Of a DNA stretch of 64,000 bases, positions 7,928 through 16,725 are shown piece by piece (position 1 is the stretch's first letter; each line of letters opens with the position of its first letter). The position numbers and the translations under genes were made by a program. The notes below the pieces were generated by a model that was given only the letters and a program-made list of their open reading frames with translations, was not told the origin of the DNA and made no database searches. This stretch comes from Candidatus Rubrimentiphilum sp. GTDB taxonomy: Bacteria > Vulcanimicrobiota > Vulcanimicrobiia > Vulcanimicrobiales > Vulcanimicrobiaceae. Where the stretch lies: assembly GCA_035710515.1 (NCBI GenBank), contig DASTDE010000001.1:62001-126000 (forward strand). Direction: 5' to 3'.

Positions 7928-8876
7928 CGTTGAGGCGGTTCGAGCCGCTGCAGCCCGCTTACGCGGCGTCGCGCACCGGACGCCGGTGCTCCGCTCGCAC
8001 ACGCTCGACGAACTCGTGGGTGGCGAAGTCTTTCTCAAATGCGAGAATCTGCAGCGCATGGGCGCATTCAAGTTCCGCGGCGCCTACAACCGGATCGTGC
8101 AACTCGACGCGAAGCAGCGCGCCGGCGGCGTCGTCGCGTTCTCGAGCGGTAACCACGCGCAGGGCGTGGCACTTGCCAGCAAGTTACTCGGCGTTGCCGC
8201 CACGATCGTCATGCCGTCCGACGCACCGGCTTCAAAAGTGGCTGCCACCCTGGAATACGGGGCCGAGATCGTCTTTTACGATCGTCACCGCTCGCATCGC
8301 GCCGAGATCGCGGAAGATATCCGCAAGGAACGCGGCGCCACGCTCGTGCCGCCGTTCGACGATCCCGATATCATCGCCGGAGCGGGGACGGCAGCGCTCG
8401 AGTTGCTTGAGGACTTCCCGGAGATCGACGTGATCGTCACGCCGGTCGGCGGAGGCGGTCTGCTTTCCGGAACCGCGCTTGCGGCGCAGAGCAGCGGCCG
8501 AACGATCACCCTCTATGGCGTCGAGCCGCAAGCCGGCAACGACTTTCAACAGTCGCTCGAGCGCGGCGAACGCGTGAACATCGAGGTTCCGAAAACGATC
8601 GCGGACGGACTGCAGACGCAAGGTCCCGGCGAGATTACTTTCGAGATCGTGCGCCGTTACGTTAAAGCGATCGTCACTGTGAGCGACGATGAACTCCGCG
8701 ATGCCATGCGGTTCGCCTTCGAACGAATGAAGATTGCGATCGAACCGAGCGGCGCGGCCGGCCTGGCGGCAGTGCTAACGCGAAGGGTTGACGCGAAGGG
8801 CAAGCGTGTTGGCGTGATTATCAGCGGCGGCAACGTGGACGCGCGCCGGTTCGCCGAGTTGCTCGCTACTGCGTAA
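7914..8876 (+). CDS. Threonine dehydratase / serine racemase-like PLP enzyme
   Basis: 320 aa from GTG 7914, which has GGAG seven bases upstream; it overlaps prfC by 14 bp. It is a fold-type II PLP enzyme. The Schiff-base lysine is K53 in MGAFKFRGAYN, the substrate loop is SSGNHAQGVA, and the phosphate-binding glycine loop is GGGGLLSGTAL. Length and the lack of a C-terminal ACT domain match catabolic TdcB-type threonine dehydratase or serine racemase rather than biosynthetic IlvA. It would deaminate L-Thr or L-Ser to the 2-oxoacid. It ends inside the convergent exbD gene (11 bp tail overlap). Confidence 0.88.
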   Translation: MRTPDVEAVRAAAARLRGVAHRTPVLRSHTLDELVGGEVFLKCENLQRMGAFKFRGAYNRIVQLDAKQRAGGVVAFSSGNHAQGVALASKLLGVAATIVMPSDAPASKVAATLEYGAEIVFYDRHRSHRAEIAEDIRKERGATLVPPFDDPDIIAGAGTAALELLEDFPEIDVIVTPVGGGGLLSGTALAAQSSGRTITLYGVEPQAGNDFQQSLERGERVNIEVPKTIADGLQTQGPGEITFEIVRRYVKAIVTVSDDELRDAMRFAFERMKIAIEPSGAAGLAAVLTRRVDAKGKRVGVIISGGNVDARRFAELLATA

Positions 8877-9264
8877 CGAGCGCGACGTCGCGAATGCCCG
8901 CGGCCTTGGCCGCATCCAACACGCGAATGACTAAGCCGTAAGGCGAGCGCGTGTCGGCATAGAGCGAGACGTGCGCCTTCGATCCTGCGCGTAACATCGC
9001 CGCATAGAGCCCTGGCACGCTCGTCACTTTGCCGCCCACGGCGATTTGGCCGTGTCGATCGATCGTGACGATGACGCGCTGGAAGACCGTCGCGGCGATC
9101 GATCTTCCCGGGTTTGAAAACTGCCGCTCGAATCCGGGCGGCGTCAGCAGTGCCGCCAGCACCATGAAGATGATAAGCAATACCAAGAGCACGTCGGTGA
9201 ACGGCGTGATGTTGATCTCGCTGAGGAGTGTCGATTCTTGAGCAGCGGCGCCGAACTTCGTCAT
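8866..9264 (-). CDS. exbD: ExbD/TolR-family proton-channel protein
   Basis: 132 aa with the ExbD/TolR layout: short cytoplasmic N-terminus, a membrane helix with the essential aspartate (INITPFTDVLLVLLIIF, D24), then a periplasmic domain. With an ExbB/TolQ partner it would use proton flow to energise TonB receptors or the Tol system. No exbB/tolQ or tonB gene lies next to it. The window holds one TonB-dependent receptor, 19 kb away. The 3' end overlaps the convergent dehydratase gene by 11 bp. Confidence 0.88.
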   Translation of the reverse strand: MTKFGAAAQESTLLSEINITPFTDVLLVLLIIFMVLAALLTPPGFERQFSNPGRSIAATVFQRVIVTIDRHGQIAVGGKVTSVPGLYAAMLRAGSKAHVSLYADTRSPYGLVIRVLDAAKAAGIRDVALVTQ

Positions 9265-9332
9265 GGCCGTAAAGCGAATTAGGCGATGCGGGCGTGACGG
9301 TGCGTGGCCTCGACCACGCTCGGCCGCCCTTC

Positions 9333-9356
9333 GTCCTTCGACTAACTCAGGATGAC
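9333..9356 (-). repeat. Dispersed repeat copy F
   Basis: Read on the minus strand it is GTCATCCTGAGTTAGTCGAAGGAC, a full unit of the dispersed family. It lies in the about 100-bp gap between exbD and the AhpD-like gene. Confidence 0.75.
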
Positions 9357-9363
9357 ACTGAGA

Positions 9364-9936
9364 TTAGCGGCCCATCGTGTAGAACTCGTCGTTTGGGCGC
9401 ATGTTCATGAGGCCGGCCATGCGGTTGGAGAAGCCGAAGAAGGCTGCAATTGCGGCGATGTCCCAGATGTCGTCGTCGCTGAAGCCGGCCAATTGCATCG
9501 CGTCGATCTCATCGTCGCTCGCGGCGAAGCCCGGCTCGTTCACACGCGAGGCAAACTCGAGCATCGCGCGCATTCGCGGCGATAGCTCGGCGGTGCGCCA
9601 GTTGTTGGCAATCTGTTCGGCCAGAACCGGGTCTTTGCTGAGCACGCGCAATGCCGCGCCGTGCGCCACCATGCAATACTGACACCGGTTCTCGGATGAA
9701 ACGGCAACGACGATCGCTTCACGCTCGACGCGGCTGAGGTTGCCGGGCCCTTTCATCAGCACATCGTGGTAAGCCATAAATGCGCGGAAGTGTTCGGGCC
9801 GCCGCGCATATGCGCAGAACACATTCGGCACGAAACCGATTTTCTCGCGATTCTTTTCGTAGACTTCGCGAATATCCGCGGGCAGCTCGCTTTCGGGCGG
9901 TTCGCCGAAGCGTGAGACCGCGCTATCGCGCGGCAT
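9364..9936 (-). CDS. Peroxidase-related protein, AhpD-like carboxymuconolactone decarboxylase fold
   Basis: 190 aa. The redox motif of AhpD-like proteins is visible as NRCQYCMVAHG (C85, C88, H92) in the helical CMD fold, with the LSRVEREAIVVAVS helix before it. This matches the group called uncharacterised peroxidase-related enzymes, which remove hydroperoxides using a CxxC pair. It is last in a minus-strand run with the Asp-box protein and the Cys-cluster protein and overlaps the Asp-box gene by 14 bp. Confidence 0.85.
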   Translation of the reverse strand: MPRDSAVSRFGEPPESELPADIREVYEKNREKIGFVPNVFCAYARRPEHFRAFMAYHDVLMKGPGNLSRVEREAIVVAVSSENRCQYCMVAHGAALRVLSKDPVLAEQIANNWRTAELSPRMRAMLEFASRVNEPGFAASDDEIDAMQLAGFSDDDIWDIAAIAAFFGFSNRMAGLMNMRPNDEFYTMGR

Positions 9937-12835
9937 AAACGTCGCGCACCGCGGCTTCGACCGCCGCGATTGTCTGCGGTGTCGGCGCCGCGTCCGCCGA
10001 TTCGACGATGTCGAGCAGCGAGGCGAGTTGGCTGTTGTCGTCGCTGTAACGCTGCGCGCCTTTCGTATCTTTTATCGCCGTGGCGTGGTTCATCTTGGAA
10101 TAGCTCATGCCCATCGCTTGGACGATTCGTTCGGCCAGCGTGAATTGTGCTTGGAGCGCGGCTTGCGAAGTAGTGACGCGCGGATCCATCTTGAGTTGAA
10201 ATGTGCGCGTTTGCGTGACGCCATCCGCCGAAAGCTTGACGGTGTACGTTCCCGGCAGTACGAGCACGCCTTGCGGCCCGATCGGCGTGTCGTGCACGAT
10301 CGCCGAGATTGGGTAGTCGCGCGAAACGGCCGGCGGATCGGCATAACGATAGTCCCACTCGAGCCGGTGCATGCCGGCGCCCGCCGACGGAATTTGCGTG
10401 GGGCGCACCCAGTAGGTCGGCACGCGGATAGCTGGATCGATCGGCTCCGGTTTGTCAGTGCTCGCCCATTGGCGAACGAGATTGCCCGCCGCGTCATACA
10501 CTCCGATGGTTACCGGCCCTTGCGCGTCTTGCGGCAAGTAATAATCGATCATCGCGCCGTCGGGCGGGTTCTTGGCGGCCGGTTCCTCCGGCGGAAGCGG
10601 CGTGTCGGTCCAGGTGTCGCGGCGCACGCGGTATGCGGTCGCCGGCGTAAACAGATGGACGCCGAGCGCACTTGACGTAAGCTCTCGCAGCGGTGCGATG
10701 TCGTCGAGGATCCAGAACGAGCGGCCGTGCGTGCCTACAACCAAGTCGTCACCGTGCACGACCAGATCGCGAATCGACGTCGACGGCAGATTCAACTGCA
10801 GCGACTGCCAATTGGCGCCGTCATCGATCGAGAAGTAGACGGTGTTCTCGGTGCCGGCGAAAAGCAGACCGCGCCGCTTTGGATCTTCGCGCACGGTGTC
10901 CACCGGCGCAGTATCCGGCAGGCCGGCGTTCAAGAGATCCCAATGCGCGCCGAAATCGTGCGTGCGGTAGATATATGGATGCATGTCATCCAAGCGTAAG
11001 CGCGTCACCGCAACGTACGCCGTGCCGCGATCGAAATGCGACGAATCGATCTGCGAGATCTTCGACCACGAACCGCTCGCGGCACGCAAGCCAGGCGGCG
11101 AGACGTTGCTCCAATGTTTGCCGCCGTCGCGCGTCAGCCAGATCCATCCGTCATCCGTGCCGGCCCATAGCAGGTTCTTGTCTATATATGAAGGCGCCAA
11201 GCTGTAGACGACGCCGCGATGCACGCCTTGCGCCAGCGGGCTCTGTGTGAACGGTCCGAGGTTTGCCGGTACTCCGGGGTTTTCGCGCGTAAGATCGGGA
11301 CTGACGATCCGCCAGCGCCGTCCGCCGTCGGTCGTCGCGAAGACGACGTTCGATCCTAAATACAACGTGCGGTTGTCGGCTCGGCTGAAGACCAGCGGAT
11401 TCGTCCGGTTGTAGCGGTACTTGCCTCGCTCGTAACTCGGCGAGACGTCCTGCGTCTGCTGCAGCGTCTCGTCGTACCGCGAGACCGTGCCGCCGCCCGC
11501 GCCGTAGATGATCGTCGGATGCAGTGGATCGGGCGCGACGTACCCGTACTCGGAGGCGCCGACCGGATGCCAGTAGCGAATCCAAATCGAGCCGTCGTCG
11601 CTGCGGCTGAAGACTTCCGCACTGCCGCTCTCTTGCTGGCCGCCGAAGACGCGATATGGAAAACGATCGTCGGTGATGACGTGATAGAACTGCGCCGTCG
11701 GCTGGTTGTACCACGAACTCCACGTCCGCCCGTAATTCACCGAGAGCGTTGCGCCCTGATCGCTGGCCAGCAGAATGATGTTGCGATCGCCCGGATCGAT
11801 CCAGATCGTGTGATAGTCGTCGCCGCCGGGCGCGCCTTTGAGCCCGTCCCACGTCTTGCCGGCGTCGGTCGAACGGTACGTTTGCGTGTTCGCCGCGTAG
11901 ACAACGTCGCGATCCACCGGATCGACTGCGATTCCGGAAAAGTCGCTGCCGCGGCTGCAGACCCGCGATTCGGAATTGGTCTTGATCCAATTCGCGCCGG
12001 CGTCGCTCGTGCGGTAGATGCCGCAGCCTTTGTCGTCGTTAATCCAAGCGTAGAGCCGTTGCGTGTCCTCCGGCGCGATCGTCAGGCCGATGCGTCCTAT
12101 GCCGGCAGGCAAGCCGTTGTGCAGCTGAGCCCAGGTCGATCCGCCGTCGGTGGATTTATACAGACCGCCGTTTTGATAGAGTTGCAGGACGTCGCGCAGA
12201 CGCCACGGCGGATTGCGCGAGGCCCATAACGACGCGTACACGACGTTTGGATTCCGCGGATCGATGAGCACCGAAACCGCGCCCGTGTTTTCGTCTTTGC
12301 CGAGCACTTTCTGCCATGAGGCCCCGCCGTCGGTGCTGCGGTATAATCCGCGCTCCTCATTGGCTCCGTACGGATGGCCGAGTACGGCGGCGAAGACGCG
12401 GTCCGGATCGCGCGGATCGATCGCGAGTGCCGCAATCTGGAATCCATCGCGTAAGCCGAGGTGCGTCCATGTGGCGCCTGCGTCGGTTGATTTGTAAATG
12501 CCGTCGCCAACCGAAAGGTCGGGGCGGCGCAAACCTTCGCCCGAGCCTGCATACAGAATGTTAGGATTGCTTGGCGCAACCGCCAGCGCGCCGATCGATC
12601 CGGTGTCCTGACCGTCGAAAATCGGATCCCACGTGCGCCCGTAATCCGTGCTCTTCCAAATGCCGCCGTTGTTCGGCGCAATGTAGTAGACGCCGCGCTG
12701 CGACGGAACTCCGGCCGCCGCGACCGTGCGTCCGCCGCGGAACGGCCCGATCATGCGCCACTGTAAGCCGCTGTAGTACGCGGGCGAGACCGCCATTGCG
12801 GCGACCGCCGTGGCCAGCGTGAGCGCGCGGATCAC
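9923..12835 (-). CDS. Large exported Asp-box (BNR/sortilin-like) beta-propeller protein
   Basis: 970 aa from GTG 12835, which overlaps the stop of the upstream gene (GTGA) and opens a signal-like N-terminus (MIRALTLATAVAAMAVSPA). A longer open frame exists but lies in the upstream gene. Many Asp-box repeats (S-x-D-x-G-x-TW, such as KSTDYGRTW, RSTDGGASW, KSTDGGSTW) build a VPS10/sialidase-type propeller over the first about 700 residues. A beta-sandwich-like region (PGTYTVKLSADG) and a helical tail follow. No sialidase arginine triad or FRIP motif is evident, so calling it a glycosidase would be unsafe. It is a diverged paralog of the two genes at 55013 and 58253. Confidence 0.85.
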   Translation of the reverse strand: MIRALTLATAVAAMAVSPAYYSGLQWRMIGPFRGGRTVAAAGVPSQRGVYYIAPNNGGIWKSTDYGRTWDPIFDGQDTGSIGALAVAPSNPNILYAGSGEGLRRPDLSVGDGIYKSTDAGATWTHLGLRDGFQIAALAIDPRDPDRVFAAVLGHPYGANEERGLYRSTDGGASWQKVLGKDENTGAVSVLIDPRNPNVVYASLWASRNPPWRLRDVLQLYQNGGLYKSTDGGSTWAQLHNGLPAGIGRIGLTIAPEDTQRLYAWINDDKGCGIYRTSDAGANWIKTNSESRVCSRGSDFSGIAVDPVDRDVVYAANTQTYRSTDAGKTWDGLKGAPGGDDYHTIWIDPGDRNIILLASDQGATLSVNYGRTWSSWYNQPTAQFYHVITDDRFPYRVFGGQQESGSAEVFSRSDDGSIWIRYWHPVGASEYGYVAPDPLHPTIIYGAGGGTVSRYDETLQQTQDVSPSYERGKYRYNRTNPLVFSRADNRTLYLGSNVVFATTDGGRRWRIVSPDLTRENPGVPANLGPFTQSPLAQGVHRGVVYSLAPSYIDKNLLWAGTDDGWIWLTRDGGKHWSNVSPPGLRAASGSWSKISQIDSSHFDRGTAYVAVTRLRLDDMHPYIYRTHDFGAHWDLLNAGLPDTAPVDTVREDPKRRGLLFAGTENTVYFSIDDGANWQSLQLNLPSTSIRDLVVHGDDLVVGTHGRSFWILDDIAPLRELTSSALGVHLFTPATAYRVRRDTWTDTPLPPEEPAAKNPPDGAMIDYYLPQDAQGPVTIGVYDAAGNLVRQWASTDKPEPIDPAIRVPTYWVRPTQIPSAGAGMHRLEWDYRYADPPAVSRDYPISAIVHDTPIGPQGVLVLPGTYTVKLSADGVTQTRTFQLKMDPRVTTSQAALQAQFTLAERIVQAMGMSYSKMNHATAIKDTKGAQRYSDDNSQLASLLDIVESADAAPTPQTIAAVEAAVRDVYAAR

Positions 12836-13512
12836 TTGCGGCGCGAGCCGTTGCGGTGGCGCTGCTTCGGCGCAAACGGTGCGCCGAACTTGATCGGTTT
12901 GTCGCGTGGAAGTTTGTCGTTGACGTCGGTGCAGCCGATCGGCGTGAAATCGCGGCAGTCCGCCGGCCGCGCTTCGTAGATGCCGCAATAGAAACGTCCG
13001 GGTTTGGCTTCCTTTAAGAAGACGCACTGATCGGCGACGTCGTCGGTGACCTTGCGCAGGTAGCCGAGATGGTAGCCGTCCGCCGATACGCGCTGGACCA
13101 CGTAGTCGTCCAGAACTTGCTGCGACGTCAGCTGCAGGTGCGTGGCGATGCGATCCACGTCGGCTTGGCTGACGAAAGGCTCATAGCCGCTGCAGCATTC
13201 GGCGCATCCGGGCGGGCAGGCGACGTTCTCAGGCAGATCTTTCAAATGCTTGCGCGCCAGCGCGATCACTTTTCCCACGGCGGCCACGAACTCGGGGTCG
13301 TCGTTGTACTTATACACCCACTCGCGCTCGATGTTCTCGCTCGTGTTGTAGTAGTGATTGATGGTTTGATTGTAGGTGATCGTGATGTGCTCTTGGTCGA
13401 TCTCGATCTCTTGCACGCGCTCCATCGGCGTCGTGTCGAGCATCTCCGGATGCGTGGGTTGTCCGGTCTCACGCGTATACTTTCGCAGGGCGGTCAGGTC
13501 GATGGTAGTCAT
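12832..13512 (-). CDS. YkgJ-type cysteine-cluster protein
   Basis: 226 aa. The C-terminal half has the cysteine pattern of the YkgJ/DUF zinc- or iron-chelating family: CPPGCAECCSGYEPF, then DQCVFLKE, FYCGIYEARPADCRDFTPIGC. The N-terminal part is charged and helical (EREWVYKYNDDPEFVAAVGKVIALARKHL). The metal is probably zinc or an Fe-S cluster, and the role is unknown. Its stop overlaps the start of the Asp-box gene downstream, suggesting coupled translation, although no functional link is known. Confidence 0.8.
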   Translation of the reverse strand: MTTIDLTALRKYTRETGQPTHPEMLDTTPMERVQEIEIDQEHITITYNQTINHYYNTSENIEREWVYKYNDDPEFVAAVGKVIALARKHLKDLPENVACPPGCAECCSGYEPFVSQADVDRIATHLQLTSQQVLDDYVVQRVSADGYHLGYLRKVTDDVADQCVFLKEAKPGRFYCGIYEARPADCRDFTPIGCTDVNDKLPRDKPIKFGAPFAPKQRHRNGSRRK

Positions 13513-13569
13513 ATCGCAGCGTTATTCGACGCAGGTTTTTTAAGGCCCCGGCGAGAGAAGCATTCTATC

Positions 13570-14523
13570 GTGCGCACAGCTATCGGCGTGGACCTCGGAG
13601 GCTCGCATGTTACCGCCGGCATCGTAGGCGAGGATGGTGCTCTGCTCGGGCAGTTCGAGCAGGACATCAAGGACCGTTCTTTCGATGCGGTGTTTGCGGC
13701 GCTGCAAGCCGTCCTAACGAGTGCGCTGAAAGACGGCAAAGCCAAGAATGCAGTCGGCATCGGGGTGGGCTCGCCCGGAAACATCGACCTGCGCACCGGA
13801 ACGATCCTCTACTCGCCCAACTTCATGTGGACGGACATTCCGCTGGGGGAGCGGCTGCGCAAGGAGTTCAGCCTGCCGGTGTTTGTCGCCAACGATGCGC
13901 GCTGCGCTACCCTCGGCGAGCATGCGTTCGGCAGCGGCGTGAATACGCAAAACTTCGTGCTCTTGACGCTCGGAACCGGAATCGGCGGCGGTATCGTTGC
14001 GAACGGCCGGCTGTTGATTGGCAATCGCGCCGGCGCGGGCGAGATCGGCCATCACCAGATCCGCCCGACCGACGGATTCATCTGCGGCTGCGGAAAGATC
14101 GGCTGCTTCGAAGCGCAAGCGTCGGGCACGGGATTGATCCGCCACGCCTTTGCGGTTGCGCCATCGTTTCCGCGAAGCACACTGCTCGATCGCGAGCGCG
14201 ATAAACTCGGATCGAAGGCAATCCGGCGAGCCGCGCAAGCGGGCGACGCGCATGCGGTTGCCGCCTGGAAAAATTTTGCCGCCGATCTTGCGCTGGGACT
14301 GGCCAACATCATTGCGTTTGTGAACCCCGAGATGATCGCGCTCGGCGGCGGAGTGAGTACCGCCGGCGACTTCATGCTGGACTCGGTGCGCGCGCGCGTC
14401 TCGGAATTAACCACGATGGTGCCGCGCGGTACGACGCAGCTCGTGATCGCTAAACTCGGAAACGACGCGGGACAAGTCGGCGCCGCCACGATGGCGTTTC
14501 GCGGCGGTCTAACGGATTCGTGA
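13570..14523 (+). CDS. ROK-family sugar kinase (glucokinase-like)
   Basis: 317 aa from GTG 13570 with GAGAGAAG upstream; the longer open frame upstream is antisense to the Cys-cluster gene. The phosphate-1 motif is IGVDLGGSHVTAG, the catalytic aspartate is D110 in VFVANDA, and the ATP motif is LTLGTGIGGGIVANG. The ROK zinc motif is complete: GEIGHH, then ICGCGKIGCFE (C172, C174, C179). It phosphorylates glucose or an amino sugar at C6 in the cytoplasm. No DNA-binding domain is present, so it is a kinase rather than a ROK repressor. The stop overlaps the next gene (GTGA). Confidence 0.92.
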   Translation: MRTAIGVDLGGSHVTAGIVGEDGALLGQFEQDIKDRSFDAVFAALQAVLTSALKDGKAKNAVGIGVGSPGNIDLRTGTILYSPNFMWTDIPLGERLRKEFSLPVFVANDARCATLGEHAFGSGVNTQNFVLLTLGTGIGGGIVANGRLLIGNRAGAGEIGHHQIRPTDGFICGCGKIGCFEAQASGTGLIRHAFAVAPSFPRSTLLDRERDKLGSKAIRRAAQAGDAHAVAAWKNFAADLALGLANIIAFVNPEMIALGGGVSTAGDFMLDSVRARVSELTTMVPRGTTQLVIAKLGNDAGQVGAATMAFRGGLTDS

Positions 14524-14981
14524 AATCGGCCGTTCTTCTCGGCATCGTGCTGATGGCGATGAAACTTCCGTTCGGACTAACGCCCGAATCGATCAAGACG
14601 ATGATGACGCCGCTCAAGAAGCATCCCGCGGCGATGCCGGCCGGCACGATACCGGTCCAAGGGTGCGTACCGTCGATGGGCTACCATTACGCGTTTCCGA
14701 AAGATTTGCCGATGGGCCCGATCTACGGCTACTACAACGGCAAGGCCGTCTTCACCGAACTGATGGTCGAGAAGTCGTTTTTTCTGCAAGGAAAAAGTTT
14801 GGACGACGCTCTCAAACCGCTGCCGGGCTACGCGATCGATCATATCGACATCTGGTACGAACCGTTCGGGCATCCCGGCTATAGAAAGCCGCACTTCGAT
14901 ATTCACGCGTGGTACGTTCCGCATAACGTGCATATGAAGTTTTGCGGGAACGCCTCCGGGAAGCGGCCGGCGTTTCTTTAG
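14520..14981 (+). CDS. Small protein with His-rich DUF5602/TTHB210-like motif, copy 1
   Basis: 153 aa starting at GTG 14520, overlapping the kinase stop. A short hydrophobic start (MKSAVLLGIVLMA) may act as a weak export signal. The conserved core is shared with the next gene: GCVPSMGYHYAFP, GPIYGYYNGKAVFTE, LKPLPGYAIDHIDIWYEPFGHPGY, PHFDIHAWYVPH and HMKFCGN. The pattern resembles DUF5602/TTHB210-like proteins, which I know only as uncharacterised. The many His/Tyr/Cys residues suggest metal or small-ligand binding. The family assignment is from memory and tentative. Confidence 0.68.
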   Translation: MKSAVLLGIVLMAMKLPFGLTPESIKTMMTPLKKHPAAMPAGTIPVQGCVPSMGYHYAFPKDLPMGPIYGYYNGKAVFTELMVEKSFFLQGKSLDDALKPLPGYAIDHIDIWYEPFGHPGYRKPHFDIHAWYVPHNVHMKFCGNASGKRPAFL

Positions 14982-15040
14982 CGCGAAAGGCTTCGCGGGC
15001 AATCGTTCGAACTTTCCCGCTGGCAATGGGAGGTTGCCTT

Positions 15041-15535
15041 ATGAAACGTGTTTTTTTATCATGCCTAACGCTGCTCTCGTGTGCGTCGCTGTTGGCGGCA
15101 ACGCCGCCGATGAAACTTCCGCCCGGCCTGACGCCGGCGATCATGCAGATGATGAATACGCCCCTGAAAACGCACCCGGCCGCCATGCCCGCGGGCACCG
15201 TTCCATTCGCCGGCTGCATTCCGACCATGGGCTATCACTTTTCCAATCCGAAGAACTTCCCGTTCGGGCCGATCTACGGCTATTACAATGGAAAAGCGAC
15301 CTTTACCGAAGTCATGGTCGATCAGAAGATGTTTGCCCAGGGCAAGAGCTGGGACGAGCTGTTAAAACCGCTCCCGGGCTACAAAATCGATCACGTGGAC
15401 ATTTGGTATGAGTCTCATGGCCATCCCGGCTACACGATTCCGCACTACGACATTCACGCGTGGTACATACCGCACAGCGCGCACATGACGTTCTGCGGAA
15501 ACAAGTCCGGCAAGCGGCCTGCGTACTTGATGTAA
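15041..15535 (+). CDS. Secreted protein with His-rich DUF5602/TTHB210-like motif, copy 2
   Basis: 164 aa from ATG 15041, which has GGGAGG upstream. It opens a proper signal peptide with a possible lipobox-like stretch (MKRVFLSCLTLLSCASLLAA). The mature part is a close paralog of the preceding gene: GCIPTMGYHFSNP, GPIYGYYNGKATFTEVM, LLKPLPGYKIDHVDIWYESHGHPGY, PHYDIHAWYIPH and HMTFCGNKSGKRPAYLM. Copy 2 keeps a full export signal while copy 1 has a reduced one. Tandem duplication is the simplest explanation. Confidence 0.72.
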   Translation: MKRVFLSCLTLLSCASLLAATPPMKLPPGLTPAIMQMMNTPLKTHPAAMPAGTVPFAGCIPTMGYHFSNPKNFPFGPIYGYYNGKATFTEVMVDQKMFAQGKSWDELLKPLPGYKIDHVDIWYESHGHPGYTIPHYDIHAWYIPHSAHMTFCGNKSGKRPAYLM

Positions 15536-15537
15536 GG

Positions 15538-16725
15538 TTAGACGCTAATCGCCTCGCGCAGCGGCACGTACTCGTCGTCGGCGGGGATCGTGCCCTGCAG
15601 CGTAATTTGTTTGATCAGCGCGGCGATGCGCCGGGAACTTCGCTTGGGGGCGATCAGCTCTTGATTGTGCTGCATCGCCTCCAATCTGCGCGGATTTCGA
15701 ACCAGTCCGTCTACCGCGCGCACGATCTCTTTAATGCTGGTAATGGCAACGATGCCGATGCCGTTGTTGCGAACGAAATCCACGTTGCCGCGCTCTTGCC
15801 CCGGAACGTAGTCGTACACGACCACCGGTAATTGCGCGGCGTTGGCTTCGGCCAGCGTGCCGGGACCGGCTTTGGTCACGAGCAAGTCGGCGGCGCGCAT
15901 CAATTCCGGAATCTTGTCGGTGAATCCCAAGACGGTCATCGGCGTCGGCAGCGATGGAGCCAGCTCCTCGATCTTCGCGCGCAGCGTGTCGTTGCGGCCG
16001 CAGATGACGACCAAATGCATCGGCAGCTTGGCCTTGGCCAAGCGAAGCGCAGCGTGCAGCAGCTTTCCACCGCCCTCGCCGCCGGCCATCAACAGCGTCA
16101 CGAAGCCGTCTTGCGGCAACCCCAAGCTCGCGCGCAACTCGCGCTTGCTGCCGGTGACGTCGTCGAAGTTGGGAGAAATCGGCTGGCCGAGCATGCGCAA
16201 CCGTTCCGGCGGGACGCCGCGCGACAGCGCGCGCTCGTAGACTTCGCGTGCCGGAACGACGACCGCGTCGGCTTCGGGCGTCAGCCACGACTCGTGCACT
16301 TTTCCGAGGTCGGTGATCACCGTAACGATCGGAATGTGCTCCATCTGGGCATCCGCGCGCGCGCGCAGCGCGGCGTGATTGAGCAGCGGATGAACCGAAA
16401 CGATGACGTCGGGTTTGTAGTCCAAAAAGAGATCGCGCAGCTGCTCGCGATAGAGCGGCTCGCAAAAACGGACGAGCGCTTTGTAGCGGCGCCGTCCGTT
16501 GGTCGCGTAATAGAGCGCCCCGTATACCGGCGGAGCATAGCGCAGCGCGGCCGAGTAACCCCAGCCGAGCTGCGTCAAAGGGAAGGCGGCATGCGCCGCA
16601 ACGTCGTCGATGCGAAACTCGAACTCGGGCTCGCGGATCTCTCCCAAAGCGATCGCGATCGCGTTGGCGGCGCTGCGATGGCCGCCTCCGGTATCGGAGA
16701 TCAGGAAGAGCGCGCGTTTTTTCAA
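15538..16725 (-). CDS. MGDG-synthase/UgtP-like glycosyltransferase (GT28)
   Basis: 395 aa. The N-terminal motif LISDTGGGHRSAANAIAIAL is the signature of monogalactosyldiacylglycerol synthases and B. subtilis UgtP-type diacylglycerol glucosyltransferases. The C-terminal nucleotide-sugar region shows VLGFTDKIPELMRAADLLVTKAGPGTLAEA, with the GPGT loop and the Glu typical of GT-B enzymes. It would add a hexose to diacylglycerol at the cytoplasmic face of the inner membrane. Its start overlaps the stop of the upstream lipid-hydroxylase-like gene, which fits a membrane-lipid pair. Confidence 0.85.
   Translation of the reverse strand: MKKRALFLISDTGGGHRSAANAIAIALGEIREPEFEFRIDDVAAHAAFPLTQLGWGYSAALRYAPPVYGALYYATNGRRRYKALVRFCEPLYREQLRDLFLDYKPDVIVSVHPLLNHAALRARADAQMEHIPIVTVITDLGKVHESWLTPEADAVVVPAREVYERALSRGVPPERLRMLGQPISPNFDDVTGSKRELRASLGLPQDGFVTLLMAGGEGGGKLLHAALRLAKAKLPMHLVVICGRNDTLRAKIEELAPSLPTPMTVLGFTDKIPELMRAADLLVTKAGPGTLAEANAAQLPVVVYDYVPGQERGNVDFVRNNGIGIVAITSIKEIVRAVDGLVRNPRRLEAMQHNQELIAPKRSSRRIAALIKQITLQGTIPADDEYVPLREAISV

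Noticed and set aside
13069-13569. Extension of the ROK kinase upstream to 13069
   Set aside because: It runs antisense through the Cys-cluster gene and its residues are low-complexity. GTG 13570 begins the conserved IGVDLGGSH.
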